DNA of 64,000 nucleotides, taken from positions 501,488 through 565,487 of the forward strand of contig NZ_LN909044.1 in assembly GCF_001486585.1 (NCBI RefSeq), written 5' to 3'. A model generated the notes under the pieces. The model worked only from the letters and a program-made list of their open reading frames with translations. It was not told the DNA's origin and made no database searches. This DNA comes from Paenibacillus senegalimassiliensis. Its GTDB lineage: Bacteria > Bacillota > Bacilli > Paenibacillales > Paenibacillaceae. This document shows, one piece after another, positions 1 to 9,154 of this stretch. Every line of letters begins with the position of its first letter. The stretch's first letter is position 1. Made by a program: the position numbers and the translations under genes.

Positions 1-1077
1 AAGCGAAGCGTACGCCGTCCAGGCGCAGCGTAGCTGCGCTTGGCGCGGGCGAGTGCGCTGGCTCGCCGCCAGGACCCTGCCTCCCGCTTCTCCTGCTGCG
101 CCTTCGCCCGCAGCAGCCGCATCGCCACCGCCCGCGATGCGCGCAAGGCGTTCCAGCGACACGCGGTATTGCGGCGTGCGCTCCACCGCCTCGGAGACAG
201 GCAGGAAGGCGTCTGCCAGCGGGAAGACGGTCAGCACGAACGCAGCGATCAGCGTGACGTCCATATGCCCTTCCAGCGCTTGACCGCCCGCCCAATACAC
301 CATCGACACCGCGATAAGGGCCACGACAAGCTGGCCTATCAAGCTGCGCCAGCGCGCCCAGGCCCGCAGACGGCGGTCTTTGCGGGCCACCGTTGCCTCA
401 TCCTGCTCATAGGCGGCAAGGAACTCCGCAGAGCGTCCACTGATCATCCAATCACCGATGCCCATGACAGCGTCAGTCAATGTCTGATACAGTCCATTGC
501 GCTCCCGCTTCACTTCCTCATTTAACCGACGTGTCAGCCATAATGAGAAATAAGGAAGCACAAAGACCAATACGAACAAATAGCCCGCCAGTAACAGAGC
601 AAACGTAACATCGAATACGCCCATGGCGACTACGACAGCCGCATATAGAATAAGCGCTACTACGCTTGGGAATACGGTACGAATATATACATTTTGCAAT
701 TGCTCAATATCATCAGCCAGTGCACCCAGAATATCTCCGGTCCGATAGCGTGAGCGCAAGAACAAGGCCTGTGGCTCCAGCACACGGTACAAGCGTACCC
801 GCATCCGGGCCAAAATTCTCAGCACCGTATCATGCCCAACCAACCGTTCGACATAGTGAATGACCGCACGGCCGATCCCAAAGGTCCGCACCCCTACAAT
901 TGGCACGTAGACAAGCAAGATATTATAAGGTTGTAGCGCAGATTTGGAAATTAGATACCCGGAGGTAAACATCAACATGGCGGCTGCGAGCAGCGTCAGC
1001 GTACCCAGCAGCAAATAGAGGGCAAAACGCCCGCTGTAGATGCGAAAATAGGGGCGAATCCAGGATTGCCGGTTCAT
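1..1077 (-). CDS. cydC: CydC, ABC exporter subunit for cytochrome bd assembly (partial, apparent frameshift)
   Basis: This is the N-terminal part of CydC, half of the CydDC heterodimeric ABC exporter that moves glutathione/cysteine outward and is needed to assemble cytochrome bd. The six-helix membrane domain reads cleanly from an ATG at 1077, four bases overlapping the cydD stop (ATGA), with an AGGAG site just upstream. The frame holds through ERTPQYRVSLERL, where the linker starts. Beyond about position 100 the original frame gives an Arg/Gln-rich stretch, while the frame offset by one base gives TLRLDGVRFA, the usual first strand of a CydC ATPase domain. One base therefore appears to be missing between about 60 and 110. 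The ATPase domain itself lies outside the window. Confidence 0.88.
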   Translation of the reverse strand, partial: MNRQSWIRPYFRIYSGRFALYLLLGTLTLLAAAMLMFTSGYLISKSALQPYNILLVYVPIVGVRTFGIGRAVIHYVERLVGHDTVLRILARMRVRLYRVLEPQALFLRSRYRTGDILGALADDIEQLQNVYIRTVFPSVVALILYAAVVVAMGVFDVTFALLLAGYLFVLVFVLPYFSLWLTRRLNEEVKRERNGLYQTLTDAVMGIGDWMISGRSAEFLAAYEQDEATVARKDRRLRAWARWRSLIGQLVVALIAVSMVYWAGGQALEGHMDVTLIAAFVLTVFPLADAFLPVSEAVERTPQYRVSLERLARIAGGGDAAAAGEGAAGEAGGRVLAASQRTRPRQAQLRCAWTAYASL

Positions 1078-2810
1078 ATAATCTCCTCCTGCTGCGCTGT
1101 GACCATCGCATAATAAGCTCCACGCCGGGCCATCAGTTCCTCATGGGTGCCCGTCTCTGCCACACGCCCCTGCTCCATCACTACAATTTGGTCCATCTGC
1201 CGCATCCAGTGGAGCCGGTGCGTAGCAAGGATGACCAGCTTCCCTTCAAATAAAGGCAACATCTCGCTCTTCAATTCATATTCTGTTTCAATGTCCAAAT
1301 GAGCGGTTGGCTCATCGAGCAAAATTATCGGTCTGCGGCTTAGCAGCGCACGGGCCAAAGCCACACGTTGCTCCTGCCCCCCACTCAGGGAACGGCCTCC
1401 GCCACCGATTGGCTCATCGAGCCCCTTGGGCAGACTGTCCACCAGTCCTCCCAGCCCAGCCGCAACTGCCGCGCGCTCCACCTCCGCCCGAGAAGCGTCT
1501 GGGGCGTTGAAGCGAATATTTTCCGCCAGCGTATGACTGAAAATATAAGGACTCTGCGGAATATAGGTGATTTGCTGCCGCCAAGCAGTCGAGGTCAAAT
1601 CGCCAAGCGGCACCCCGTTCAGCTCAAACTCACCGGAGCTAGGACGCAAGAAGCCGCCGAGAACATCGATCAGGGTCGACTTGCCTGCTCCACTCTCCCC
1701 GATGATACCCATCTTCCCTATTCCGGCAAAAGCAAGCTCAACTTCCTCCAAAGAAGGCTTGCCGCCTTCTTCATGAGTCACGCCTATCCCCCGCAAACGA
1801 AGCTCACTCTCGTTCGTCCACTCGGTAACGGCTTCCAGGGGCACAGCCGAGGCACGACCCGCTTCCTCCACCCCGGCCGCCACAATCGCGTTCATCGCTT
1901 CTCCCGCTTCCTTCCCGTCCAAGGTCGCATGGAAATCCGCACCAACCATGCGAACCGGCAAGAAATATTCCGGTGCCAGAATCAGCACAGTTAATGCAGG
2001 AAGCAATACCATTTCTCCATTCACCAGACGCAGCCCCAAGCTGACCGCCACGGAAGCGACAGACAGCATCGTGAAGAAATCCAGCGCAAAGGAGGAGAGA
2101 AAGGCCACTCGGAGCGTACGCATCGTTGCCGATCGGTACGATTCGCTCACCTTCGCAATGGAAGCCTCATGAGCCTTACTGCGACCCAGGAATTTAAGCG
2201 TCTCCAACCCTCGCAACGAATCTACAAAATGATTGGACAAAGTACGATACGATTTCAACTGACGTTCCGTCTGCTTACGGGCGGCCAGCCCCACCAGAAT
2301 CATGAACACGATCAGAATGGGCATCGTAATCAATAGAATAATCCCGGAAGCCACATCCAGCATTGTCACATAAGCCAGCACCAATACCGGTGTCATGCCG
2401 GTTGCCAGCATTCGTGGCAGGAACAGCTCCAGATAATTACGATACTTGGTGACGCCCTCCAATACCAGCGTAACCAGATTCCCTGTACCTTCCTTCCCCG
2501 CAAAGCGTGGGCCCAGCTCAAACAGCTTGTCCAGCACCTGCTTGCGCAGGTCACGCCCCGTCCGCTCGGCAAAGGAATACGCCGTCTTCTGCTGCATCAT
2601 TCCGCATAATTGTCTAACGATAAAAGCAAGCAGGAACAAACCGGCCCCGCCGGCTTGTTCCTGCAGCTTGGCTCCGGCAAACAGGGCGGAGATGATCTCC
2701 GCCAGCCATTTAGCCTGCCCGATAATGGCAACACTTTGAATCAGAGTCAGCAAGGCCATGATCACCATGACCGGCTTGATGCCTTGAAGTTTCATTAAAC
2801 CACGGCCCAT
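1074..2810 (-). CDS. cydD: CydD, ABC exporter subunit for cytochrome bd assembly
   Basis: This 578-aa protein is the second half of the CydDC thiol exporter in the cytoplasmic membrane. About 300 N-terminal residues form the transmembrane domain. The C-terminal ATPase carries a Walker A motif (GESGAGKST), a Q-loop (YIPQSPY), the signature LSGGQ, a Walker B motif ending LLDEPT, and a switch histidine (ATHRL). Its start overlaps the cydB stop by one base (TAATG), and its stop overlaps the cydC start, so all four cyd genes are translationally linked. Full family length. ABC exporters of this type look alike, but the position after cydAB fixes the assignment. Confidence 0.93.
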   Translation of the reverse strand: MGRGLMKLQGIKPVMVIMALLTLIQSVAIIGQAKWLAEIISALFAGAKLQEQAGGAGLFLLAFIVRQLCGMMQQKTAYSFAERTGRDLRKQVLDKLFELGPRFAGKEGTGNLVTLVLEGVTKYRNYLELFLPRMLATGMTPVLVLAYVTMLDVASGIILLITMPILIVFMILVGLAARKQTERQLKSYRTLSNHFVDSLRGLETLKFLGRSKAHEASIAKVSESYRSATMRTLRVAFLSSFALDFFTMLSVASVAVSLGLRLVNGEMVLLPALTVLILAPEYFLPVRMVGADFHATLDGKEAGEAMNAIVAAGVEEAGRASAVPLEAVTEWTNESELRLRGIGVTHEEGGKPSLEEVELAFAGIGKMGIIGESGAGKSTLIDVLGGFLRPSSGEFELNGVPLGDLTSTAWRQQITYIPQSPYIFSHTLAENIRFNAPDASRAEVERAAVAAGLGGLVDSLPKGLDEPIGGGGRSLSGGQEQRVALARALLSRRPIILLDEPTAHLDIETEYELKSEMLPLFEGKLVILATHRLHWMRQMDQIVVMEQGRVAETGTHEELMARRGAYYAMVTAQQEEII

Positions 2811-3826
2811 TAATATTCCAAATGCTCCTTCTCATGTACACGTTTGTGAAATACGAAGTAACTCCAGATCTGATATCCGAGCACGAACGGCAGCAGGCTC
2901 AAGGCCACAATGGTCATGACCTTCAACGAATACTGGCCGGACGCGGCATTGTGAATCGTTAGGGAGAAGGCTTCGCTAATCGAGCTGACCATCACACGCG
3001 GGAACAACCCGATAAATACCGCCGAGATCGAGAGCGCAATCAGTGTTCCCGTCATCCCGAAGGCCCAGCCGTCCCGCTGCTTAGCAATGAAGTAACCTGC
3101 CAGCAGAAAAGCCACTACCCCCAGTATAGCCACAACACTTAGCAAAACGCCACGAATTTTAAATACATCGGTCTCAAAAAATGTTAGCGTCCCGAAGAGA
3201 ACAAGGACCACAGCCAGTGGTATCAACAGCTTGCCCGCCAATTTATTGGCCCGTTGCTGCAAGCTGCCCGTCGTGCGCAAGGAGGCGAACAGCAAGCCAT
3301 GCACAATGCACAACATAACTACGGTAATGCCTCCAGCCACGGTATACAGGTTAACCATATCGAACAAGCCGGCTCTCATTTCCATATCCTCACCGATCGG
3401 CAAGCCCTTGAGCATCCCGGAGAACACCACGCCAAGCAAGAATGGCGGCAGCAGACTGCCGAAGAAGATCGCGGCATCCCAGGTGGTCTTCCACTTCTGA
3501 TTACCAACCTTACCCCGAAATTCAAAGGCTACACCCCTTGCGATCAGAGCGAGCAACAGCACGACAAGCGGCGTGTAATAACCGCTGAACATCGTAGCAT
3601 ACCAGTTCGGGAAGGCGGCGAACATCGCTCCGCCTGCGGTGATCAGCCACACTTCGTTGGCATCCCAGAACGGTCCGATGGAATTGATGAGTACCCGGCG
3701 CTCCATGTCATTTTTGGCCAGGAAACGCGTGCTCATTCCAATTCCGAAGTCAAAACCCTCCAGAAAGAAGAAACCGACAAACAACACAGCCACCAACACA
3801 AACCATAGCTCATTAAGAGACAACAT
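2810..3826 (-). CDS. cydB: CydB, cytochrome d ubiquinol/menaquinol oxidase subunit II
   Basis: Subunit II of the cytochrome bd quinol oxidase, which reduces oxygen to water at low oxygen tension without pumping protons. The 338-aa protein is almost wholly membrane-spanning. It has the family N-terminus LNELWFVLVAVLFVGFFFLEG and the conserved GPFWDANEVWL segment near residue 50. A longer reading to 3886 is possible, but the ATG at 3826 has an excellent AAGGAGGG site and begins exactly where family members begin. The gene overlaps the 3' end of cydA by 14 bases. It forms the oxidase with CydA; the two following genes make the assembly exporter. Confidence 0.95.
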   Translation of the reverse strand: MLSLNELWFVLVAVLFVGFFFLEGFDFGIGMSTRFLAKNDMERRVLINSIGPFWDANEVWLITAGGAMFAAFPNWYATMFSGYYTPLVVLLLALIARGVAFEFRGKVGNQKWKTTWDAAIFFGSLLPPFLLGVVFSGMLKGLPIGEDMEMRAGLFDMVNLYTVAGGITVVMLCIVHGLLFASLRTTGSLQQRANKLAGKLLIPLAVVLVLFGTLTFFETDVFKIRGVLLSVVAILGVVAFLLAGYFIAKQRDGWAFGMTGTLIALSISAVFIGLFPRVMVSSISEAFSLTIHNAASGQYSLKVMTIVALSLLPFVLGYQIWSYFVFHKRVHEKEHLEY

Positions 3827-5222
3827 GATAACCCTCCTTACCGAACGGGTCTTCCGAAGTTTCGGAGCCGTCACCTTCCTCGTCATTTGGCCCTTTCTTA
3901 ATGACCTTGACGAACAAGTAAGTCATTACTGTGCCCAGCACAGCATAGATGGCTGTAAAGGCAATGAGCGAGAACAGAATTTGCCCCCCTGTAACCGCTG
4001 GCGAAATACTATCCTTCGTCTGCATCAGCCCAAAGACCGTCCACGGCTGACGCCCGATCTCCGTCATAATCCAACCCGAGGTATTAGCGATGAACGGCAA
4101 CGAGATGGACCACAACATGATGCGGTAGAACCATTTGTTGGGCCGGTCCAGCTTCTTGCGCCAAGCCAGATACGTTCCGTACATGCCAAGCACGATCATC
4201 AAGCTACCGGCTGCGACCATAATGCGGAAGCTCCAGAAGGTCGTCCGTACGGGAGGAATATAATCTCCAGGACCATAAGTTTCTTCATATAGAGCCTGCA
4301 ATTCGTTCATGCCCTTGACCTCACCCGTGAACTTGCTGTAGGACAAGAAGCTTAACAAATAAGGAATCTTGATTTCAAAATCATTCTTCCCGCCATCCGA
4401 ATCGATATGAGCGTAAATCGTCCATGGTGCCGGATCTCCCGACTCCCCCCATAGCCCTTCAGTAGCAGCCATCTTCATCGGCTGCGTCTCAACAAGATAT
4501 TGTGCTTGCTGATGCCCGAATAGCGCAGTGGCAAACGATGAGATAAGCGCTACGATAATAGCGATGTTAAATGATTTCTTAAAGAAATCGGCATCCTGGC
4601 GCTTTATCAGCTTATAGGCACTGACGCCGGCAATCAGGAATGCTCCGGTAGCGAAGGCTCCCAGCACGGTATGCGGGAATTCCACCCATAGCTGTCCGTT
4701 GCCCAGCAAGGCGAAGAAATCATTCATCTCCGCGCGTCCATTATTGATCTCAAATCCGACCGGACGCTGCATGAAGGAGTTAGCTGCCAGAATCCAGAAC
4801 GCGGATACCGTCGTTCCCAGAGCTACCAACCAAATGCACAGCAAATGGACCTTCTTGGACAAGCGGTCCCAACCAAAAATCCATAATCCGATAAACGTCG
4901 ATTCCATGAAGAAGGCGAACAGCGCTTCTACTGCAAGTGGTGCACCGAACACATCTCCTACGAATCTGGAGTAATCCGACCAGTTCATCCCAAACTGGAA
5001 CTCCTGAAGAATCCCCGTCACGACCCCTACCGCAAAATTGATAAGGAACAGTTTCCCCCAGAACTTGGCCATCCGTTTGTATTGTTCTTTCCCTTTCACC
5101 ACATACATCGTTTCCATAATCGCGATCAGGAGCACCAGACCGATAGACAAGGGAACGAAGAAGAAATGAAAAATCGTGGTGACTGCAAACTGAAGGCGTG
5201 CAAGCATAACTGGATCAAGCAT
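3813..5222 (-). CDS. cydA: CydA, cytochrome d quinol oxidase subunit I
   Basis: Haem-bearing subunit I of the cytochrome bd quinol oxidase in the cytoplasmic membrane. The 469-aa sequence starts MLDPVMLARLQFAVTTIFHF, which places the haem ligand at His19. It contains the quinol-side motif TEIGRQPW, diagnostic for the family. The length fits the short Q-loop form typical of Gram-positive bacteria. It is the first gene of the cydABDC operon. The promoter and two TGTGA-N6-TCACA type palindromes lie directly upstream (see 5249-5323), which suggests control by redox or oxygen through Rex or an Fnr-type regulator, as in Bacillus. Confidence 0.96.
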   Translation of the reverse strand: MLDPVMLARLQFAVTTIFHFFFVPLSIGLVLLIAIMETMYVVKGKEQYKRMAKFWGKLFLINFAVGVVTGILQEFQFGMNWSDYSRFVGDVFGAPLAVEALFAFFMESTFIGLWIFGWDRLSKKVHLLCIWLVALGTTVSAFWILAANSFMQRPVGFEINNGRAEMNDFFALLGNGQLWVEFPHTVLGAFATGAFLIAGVSAYKLIKRQDADFFKKSFNIAIIVALISSFATALFGHQQAQYLVETQPMKMAATEGLWGESGDPAPWTIYAHIDSDGGKNDFEIKIPYLLSFLSYSKFTGEVKGMNELQALYEETYGPGDYIPPVRTTFWSFRIMVAAGSLMIVLGMYGTYLAWRKKLDRPNKWFYRIMLWSISLPFIANTSGWIMTEIGRQPWTVFGLMQTKDSISPAVTGGQILFSLIAFTAIYAVLGTVMTYLFVKVIKKGPNDEEGDGSETSEDPFGKEGYHVVS

Positions 5223-5248
5223 TTCTTTCCCTACTTTCTAATAATTAT

Positions 5249-5277
5249 TATCTAATGTGAATTCTATCACCAGTCAA
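5249..5277 (-). promoter_or_regulatory. cydA promoter with embedded operator-like palindrome
   Basis: On the minus strand a -35 TTGACT (5272-5277) and a -10 TAGATA (5249-5254) are separated by exactly 17 bases. The spacer itself carries the inverted repeat TGTGA-N6-TCACC (5256-5271, read on the plus strand), one base from the TGTGA-N6-TCACA consensus shared by Rex-like and Fnr/CRP-like sites. A protein bound there would sit between -35 and -10, the classic repressor position, which fits Rex-type repression of cyd genes. Confidence 0.7.
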
Positions 5278-5307
5278 TAAAAACGAACGCAAAAATTGCA
5301 ATAATTT

Positions 5308-5335
5308 TGTGACAGAAATCACATGACAAATGTCA
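5308..5335. promoter_or_regulatory. Upstream Rex/Fnr-type palindrome and adjacent TGACA inverted repeat
   Basis: A perfect TGTGA-N6-TCACA palindrome (5308-5323) is immediately followed by TGACA-AA-TGTCA (5324-5335). The first centre lies about 73 bases upstream of the predicted cydA transcription start, a distance compatible with an upstream activator of the Fnr/CRP family, or with a second Rex site. Which protein binds cannot be read from the DNA. Confidence 0.55.
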
Positions 5336-5492
5336 CACCTGATTGACAGTGCGCAAACACCGCGCCATTCCAGCGTTTTTTAGACTGCTTTTACATATGA
5401 CATTATTGTGAATAAGCCTGTCTTCATAGGCTTGCTATACCCAGCTAGATTGACCGTTAAAAAAACAAGCTTGCATAAATCGCCCTTTTATC

Positions 5493-5507
5493 TGATAATA
5501 ATTATCA
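5493..5507 (+). promoter_or_regulatory. Fur box
   Basis: TGATAAT-A-ATTATCA is an exact 7-1-7 match to the Bacillus Fur box, and it continues into a further TTATCA half-site to about 5512. It lies 30 bases upstream of the start codon of the siderophore-binding lipoprotein gene, so iron-dependent repression of that gene is expected. Confidence 0.9.
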
Positions 5508-5537
5508 TTATCATCAAATTATAGGGGAGAATATGTC

Positions 5538-6560
5538 ATGAAGAGAAATGCGAAATATGCGTTAGCCTTGGCCTTGCTGCTGGGACTAACTCTCATTGTG
5601 GGGGCGTGCGGAAGTAAGGATGCAAACACGCCAGCCACCGGAAATGAAGCCAGCTCAGCCGGCAATAACACCGGGGAGCAAAATGCTGACCAAAATACAG
5701 CCGAACCAGAGGCTACTGAACGCGAAGTGACCGACGGCCTCGGCAATAAGGTGACTGTACCTGCGAATCCGCAGCGCGTAATAGCTTCTTACCTGGAGGA
5801 TCACTTGGTAGCCCTGGGCGTTACGCCTGTAGCTCAGTGGTCCATTGGTGACGGCACCTCCTTGCAGGGTTATTTACAAGGTTCGCTCAAAGACGTTCCA
5901 CCGATTCCATTTGACCTTCCTTTTGAAGCAGTTATGAGCTTTGATCCTGACTTGATCATTCTGGACAGCGCAGAAATGGCCTCTGGCGACAAATACGAGC
6001 AGTATTCCAAGATCGCACCGACGTATGTAGTCGGAACAGAACAGAACAACGATTGGCGTAAGGAATTGCTGGCCATCGGAGATGTGTTGAACAAATCCGA
6101 GGAAGCGCAGAAGGCACTGGATGAATATGAAGCCAAAGCAACCCAAGCTAAGGAGAGCATTCAGCAGGAGCTTGGTGAGATATCGGCTGCCGTCATCTGG
6201 ATACTAGAGAAGAACAACTTCATTGTTAGCGAGAATCTGTCCAGTGGCGATGTTATCTACCATGATTTGGGTATGAAGGTTCCAGCGCAAGTGCATGAAA
6301 TTTCTGAAGGTGCTGAAGCCAACTGGAATCCGATTGCCACAGAGGTACTGGCAGAACTGGATGCAGACTATTTGTTTATTATCAATGATACCGCGGTTAC
6401 GAAGGAACAAATGCAAGCCGATCCAATCTGGTCGGGTATCCCTGCCGTCAAGAACGGCCATGTCTATGAGTACCCGAGAGATTCTAGCTGGTTTTATACC
6501 GGTGTATTAGCCAACAGTCAAATTATCGACGATGTCTTGGGCAGTATCATATCCCAATAA
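5538..6560 (+). CDS. Iron-siderophore ABC transporter substrate-binding lipoprotein
   Basis: A 340-aa extracellular binding protein for a ferric siderophore, of the FeuA/YfiY/FhuD-like class III fold. The signal peptide ends in a lipobox with the lipidated cysteine at residue 24 (VGAC GS). An acidic Asn/Glu-rich linker follows, then the periplasmic-binding fold with the typical entry strand (DGLGNKVTVPANPQRVIAS). An AGGGGAG site precedes the ATG. No permease or ATPase genes are adjacent, so it is an orphan binding protein that presumably works with a transporter encoded elsewhere. The perfect Fur box upstream supports an iron role; the specific siderophore cannot be told. Confidence 0.92.
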   Translation: MKRNAKYALALALLLGLTLIVGACGSKDANTPATGNEASSAGNNTGEQNADQNTAEPEATEREVTDGLGNKVTVPANPQRVIASYLEDHLVALGVTPVAQWSIGDGTSLQGYLQGSLKDVPPIPFDLPFEAVMSFDPDLIILDSAEMASGDKYEQYSKIAPTYVVGTEQNNDWRKELLAIGDVLNKSEEAQKALDEYEAKATQAKESIQQELGEISAAVIWILEKNNFIVSENLSSGDVIYHDLGMKVPAQVHEISEGAEANWNPIATEVLAELDADYLFIINDTAVTKEQMQADPIWSGIPAVKNGHVYEYPRDSSWFYTGVLANSQIIDDVLGSIISQ

Positions 6561-6578
6561 TTCAAGAATGAAGCCAAG

Positions 6579-6622
6579 CAGGCCCTTACCGAAAGAAACT
6601 CCGGTAGGGCCTGTTTTATTTC
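6579..6622 (+). terminator. Rho-independent terminator after the siderophore-binding gene
   Basis: A GC-rich stem (CAGGCCCTTACCG pairing with CGGTAGGGCCTG, one bulge) is followed by TTTTATTT, 18 bases after the stop codon. Confidence 0.85.
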
Positions 6623-6641
6623 TAATATGGATTAGTTTCCG

Positions 6642-8279
6642 TTAATTAGCCACAGCGAAGGCTTTACGCCATCCTACCCAAGTGGCGGCAATAAGCAGCA
6701 CACCATAGATGATGCCACCGTAAGGGATCTGCAGAGCTGCTAAATGCAGCAGAGCCAGAACCCCAAGGAGTAACAACAACCCGAGGATTCGTACCGAGGC
6801 ACTTTGCTGCATGGACTCGAAGGGGGCCGAGAATGGCAGCGCTTTGCCCATAATCAGGAAGCTGATAATCGCATAGAACTGCAGCGCCACTCCCACTATA
6901 ATCAGTTCGGGAAGAATCCCCGCTCCAAACAACACCGTAAACACAATAGCCTCCAAGATAAATAAAGGAAGCATCAAACGAATAAGACAAGCCAGCAGTG
7001 TGCCTTTGTAGACAGGATTCATGTTCTCCAGCGGGGCTGTATGATAAATCCAGGCTGCTTTATATTGGCTGGAATACCCAAGCATTTTGATAATTGTCGG
7101 CAGCATCATACCGCTGAAATAAATCAGCAGGTACATACGAGACCCACCCGAGCCTAAATTCTCCAACTCAAAATTACCGGAGAACAAGAAAATAAAGGGG
7201 AAGATAATAGAGAACCCCAGTGTCGGATATACCTTCAACTTAAAATCCCGCTCCGTCCCCAGCATCGTCCAGGCAAATCGGAAGAACGCGCGCTCTTGGG
7301 GCGTTGAGCAGATCAATCTAGCCATACGTCGCACCACGCCTCCCCCTTTAGACCCGCTATGGGAACCCGGTTCAGCCAGCTTCTGCAAATTACGCTCCAG
7401 AGCCGGCATCAGCCTTAGGTAGGCAAGGAAAGCGATCAGCGGAACGACCACGGAGAGCACAGCCAGGAGGACGAAGGCATTCGTAGCCGTCCCCGGTTGT
7501 AGCAATACCTGGAAGGCCGAACCTGTCCAGATGGGCGGCAATAACACCTGCCACCAGGCTGGCTTAAATGTGACGTCCATAGCGGTGATGTCAAATAAAC
7601 GAATCAACACCTGATAGCCGATCGTAATCGTGATGGTTAACCCGATCTGTACATAATTGATTATATCCTTCAGCTTCTCCCCATCGAACAGACGCAGTAC
7701 CGTCAAGTACAACAATGCCGTCAGAACGACGATGAGCAAATTCATCAGTAGCAGTTCCAGCAAGAAGATCAGGAAGAATAAGATCCCATGCTTCGCCAGA
7801 CCTACCACCAAAGGAATGATGGCAATCGCTCCGGTGAGAAAGAACAAGTAAATAAAAATATGCATCGTCTTGGCCATCGTAATCGTCCGCCGATTTACCG
7901 GCTTGGTCGCCAGAATATTCCGATCCCGAATATCCAGCAGCACGGTCGAGAAGTCGGAGATCATCGAGGTCATAATCATGAACATCATAATGCCGAATAA
8001 CAAACTGGTATGAAAAATATAATTGTCCCCCGCGAGCAGCAGCGTTGAGCTGAACCCGCCGAATAGTACATACAGCCACAATGAACGAAGAAATTGATTA
8101 CTCTCATCCGGTGTATCCTTCTGGTTCTTCTTCGATCGATTAGACAATATCGGCACTCTCCGTGCATCCATCGTCAGCTTGACCTGAAGAATTCGCCGCA
8201 TGACCGTATAATTTACGCCCATTCGCTCAAACAGCCCCGCAAAGCGGTCAAGCACACGTAGCGTCCTCATCTCTCTCAT
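6642..8279 (-). CDS. ABC-2 type exporter permease
   Basis: A 545-aa integral membrane protein with about ten or more hydrophobic segments and a cytoplasmic Arg/Lys-rich loop near the middle. The ATPase gene ends three bases upstream, so the two are co-transcribed and form one exporter. The N-terminus is basic and soluble (about 65 residues) before the first helix. I recognise the ABC-2 exporter layout but not a specific family, and the substrate is unknown. The stop faces the siderophore-binding gene across a terminator. Confidence 0.75.
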   Translation of the reverse strand: MREMRTLRVLDRFAGLFERMGVNYTVMRRILQVKLTMDARRVPILSNRSKKNQKDTPDESNQFLRSLWLYVLFGGFSSTLLLAGDNYIFHTSLLFGIMMFMIMTSMISDFSTVLLDIRDRNILATKPVNRRTITMAKTMHIFIYLFFLTGAIAIIPLVVGLAKHGILFFLIFLLELLLMNLLIVVLTALLYLTVLRLFDGEKLKDIINYVQIGLTITITIGYQVLIRLFDITAMDVTFKPAWWQVLLPPIWTGSAFQVLLQPGTATNAFVLLAVLSVVVPLIAFLAYLRLMPALERNLQKLAEPGSHSGSKGGGVVRRMARLICSTPQERAFFRFAWTMLGTERDFKLKVYPTLGFSIIFPFIFLFSGNFELENLGSGGSRMYLLIYFSGMMLPTIIKMLGYSSQYKAAWIYHTAPLENMNPVYKGTLLACLIRLMLPLFILEAIVFTVLFGAGILPELIIVGVALQFYAIISFLIMGKALPFSAPFESMQQSASVRILGLLLLLGVLALLHLAALQIPYGGIIYGVLLIAATWVGWRKAFAVAN

Positions 8280-8282
8280 CCG

Positions 8283-9074
8283 CTACACCTCTTGAACAAT
8301 GGATACCAGCCTGGCAGCGATATCCTCATGGTCGTTGAATCCCGTCATCTGATTGAAGATTTGCTCCAGCGAGCCCTCTTGGCTGCGTTCCTTCAATTCC
8401 TCGAAGCTGCCGTCCGCCATAATCCGTCCGCCATCCAGCAACACGATTCGGCTGCTGATTTTCTCGACCACGTCCATAATATGGGAGGAATAGAAGATAG
8501 CCTTGCCCTGCTCCGCCAATAGAGCCAACATTTCCTTAACCACCATCACGCTGTTAGCATCCAGCCCACTAAGCGGCTCGTCCAGGAACAACACGTCGGG
8601 GTTATGCAACAAACTGGAGGTCAGCAACACCTTCTGGCGCATCCCCTTGGAGAACGTAGAAATTCGGCTGTGGAATACATCCTCCAGACCAAAGACATGC
8701 AGCATGCGGCGTGCCTTGCTCTCCGCCTCATCGGCAGTGAGTCCATACAACTCACCGATAAACGTCAAATATTCGCAGGCCGTCAAAGTATCGTACATTT
8801 CCGCAATTTCCGGCACATAACCAATGCGCTTTTTATAATCAACGCCACCCTCTTTGGGGTCTTGCCCAAACACGTGCACCTCGCCGCGATACCCTTCCAC
8901 CAAGCCAAGCATAATTTTTACTGTCGTGCTTTTGCCTGCCCCGTTCGGGCCGATATAACCGATAATTTGTCCAGGATACACTTCAAGATCGACACCATTC
9001 AGCACCTGCTTGCTCCCATAGCTCATCTGCAAATCAACCAGGCGAATGACCGGTTCTCCGCTCAGCTTCGTCAA
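8283..9074 (-). CDS. ABC exporter ATP-binding protein
   Basis: A 263-aa ATPase with Walker A GPNGAGKST near residue 41, the signature FSKGMRQKV, Walker B VLFLDEPLSGLD and a switch region SSHIMDVVE. This is the pattern of single-domain ATPases that pair with ABC-2 permeases. The start is a TTG preceded by AGAGGAG at good distance. It is the promoter-proximal gene of a two-gene operon with the permease that follows. The function may be drug, peptide or lipid export; the sequence does not decide. Confidence 0.88.
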   Translation of the reverse strand: MTKLSGEPVIRLVDLQMSYGSKQVLNGVDLEVYPGQIIGYIGPNGAGKSTTVKIMLGLVEGYRGEVHVFGQDPKEGGVDYKKRIGYVPEIAEMYDTLTACEYLTFIGELYGLTADEAESKARRMLHVFGLEDVFHSRISTFSKGMRQKVLLTSSLLHNPDVLFLDEPLSGLDANSVMVVKEMLALLAEQGKAIFYSSHIMDVVEKISSRIVLLDGGRIMADGSFEELKERSQEGSLEQIFNQMTGFNDHEDIAARLVSIVQEV

Positions 9075-9154
9075 GTCTTTCAGCTCCTCTCATCCATCCT
9101 ATTTTACCATATCAATTCAGCAACTCCGGCTTGTTCGCTTCCGTTTGGAATGAT

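Noticed and set aside
5413-5432. AAGCCT/AGGCTT hairpin between cydA and the siderophore-binding gene as a riboswitch or terminator.
   Set aside because: A seven-base stem without a T run lies upstream of both predicted transcripts; no further structure is evident.
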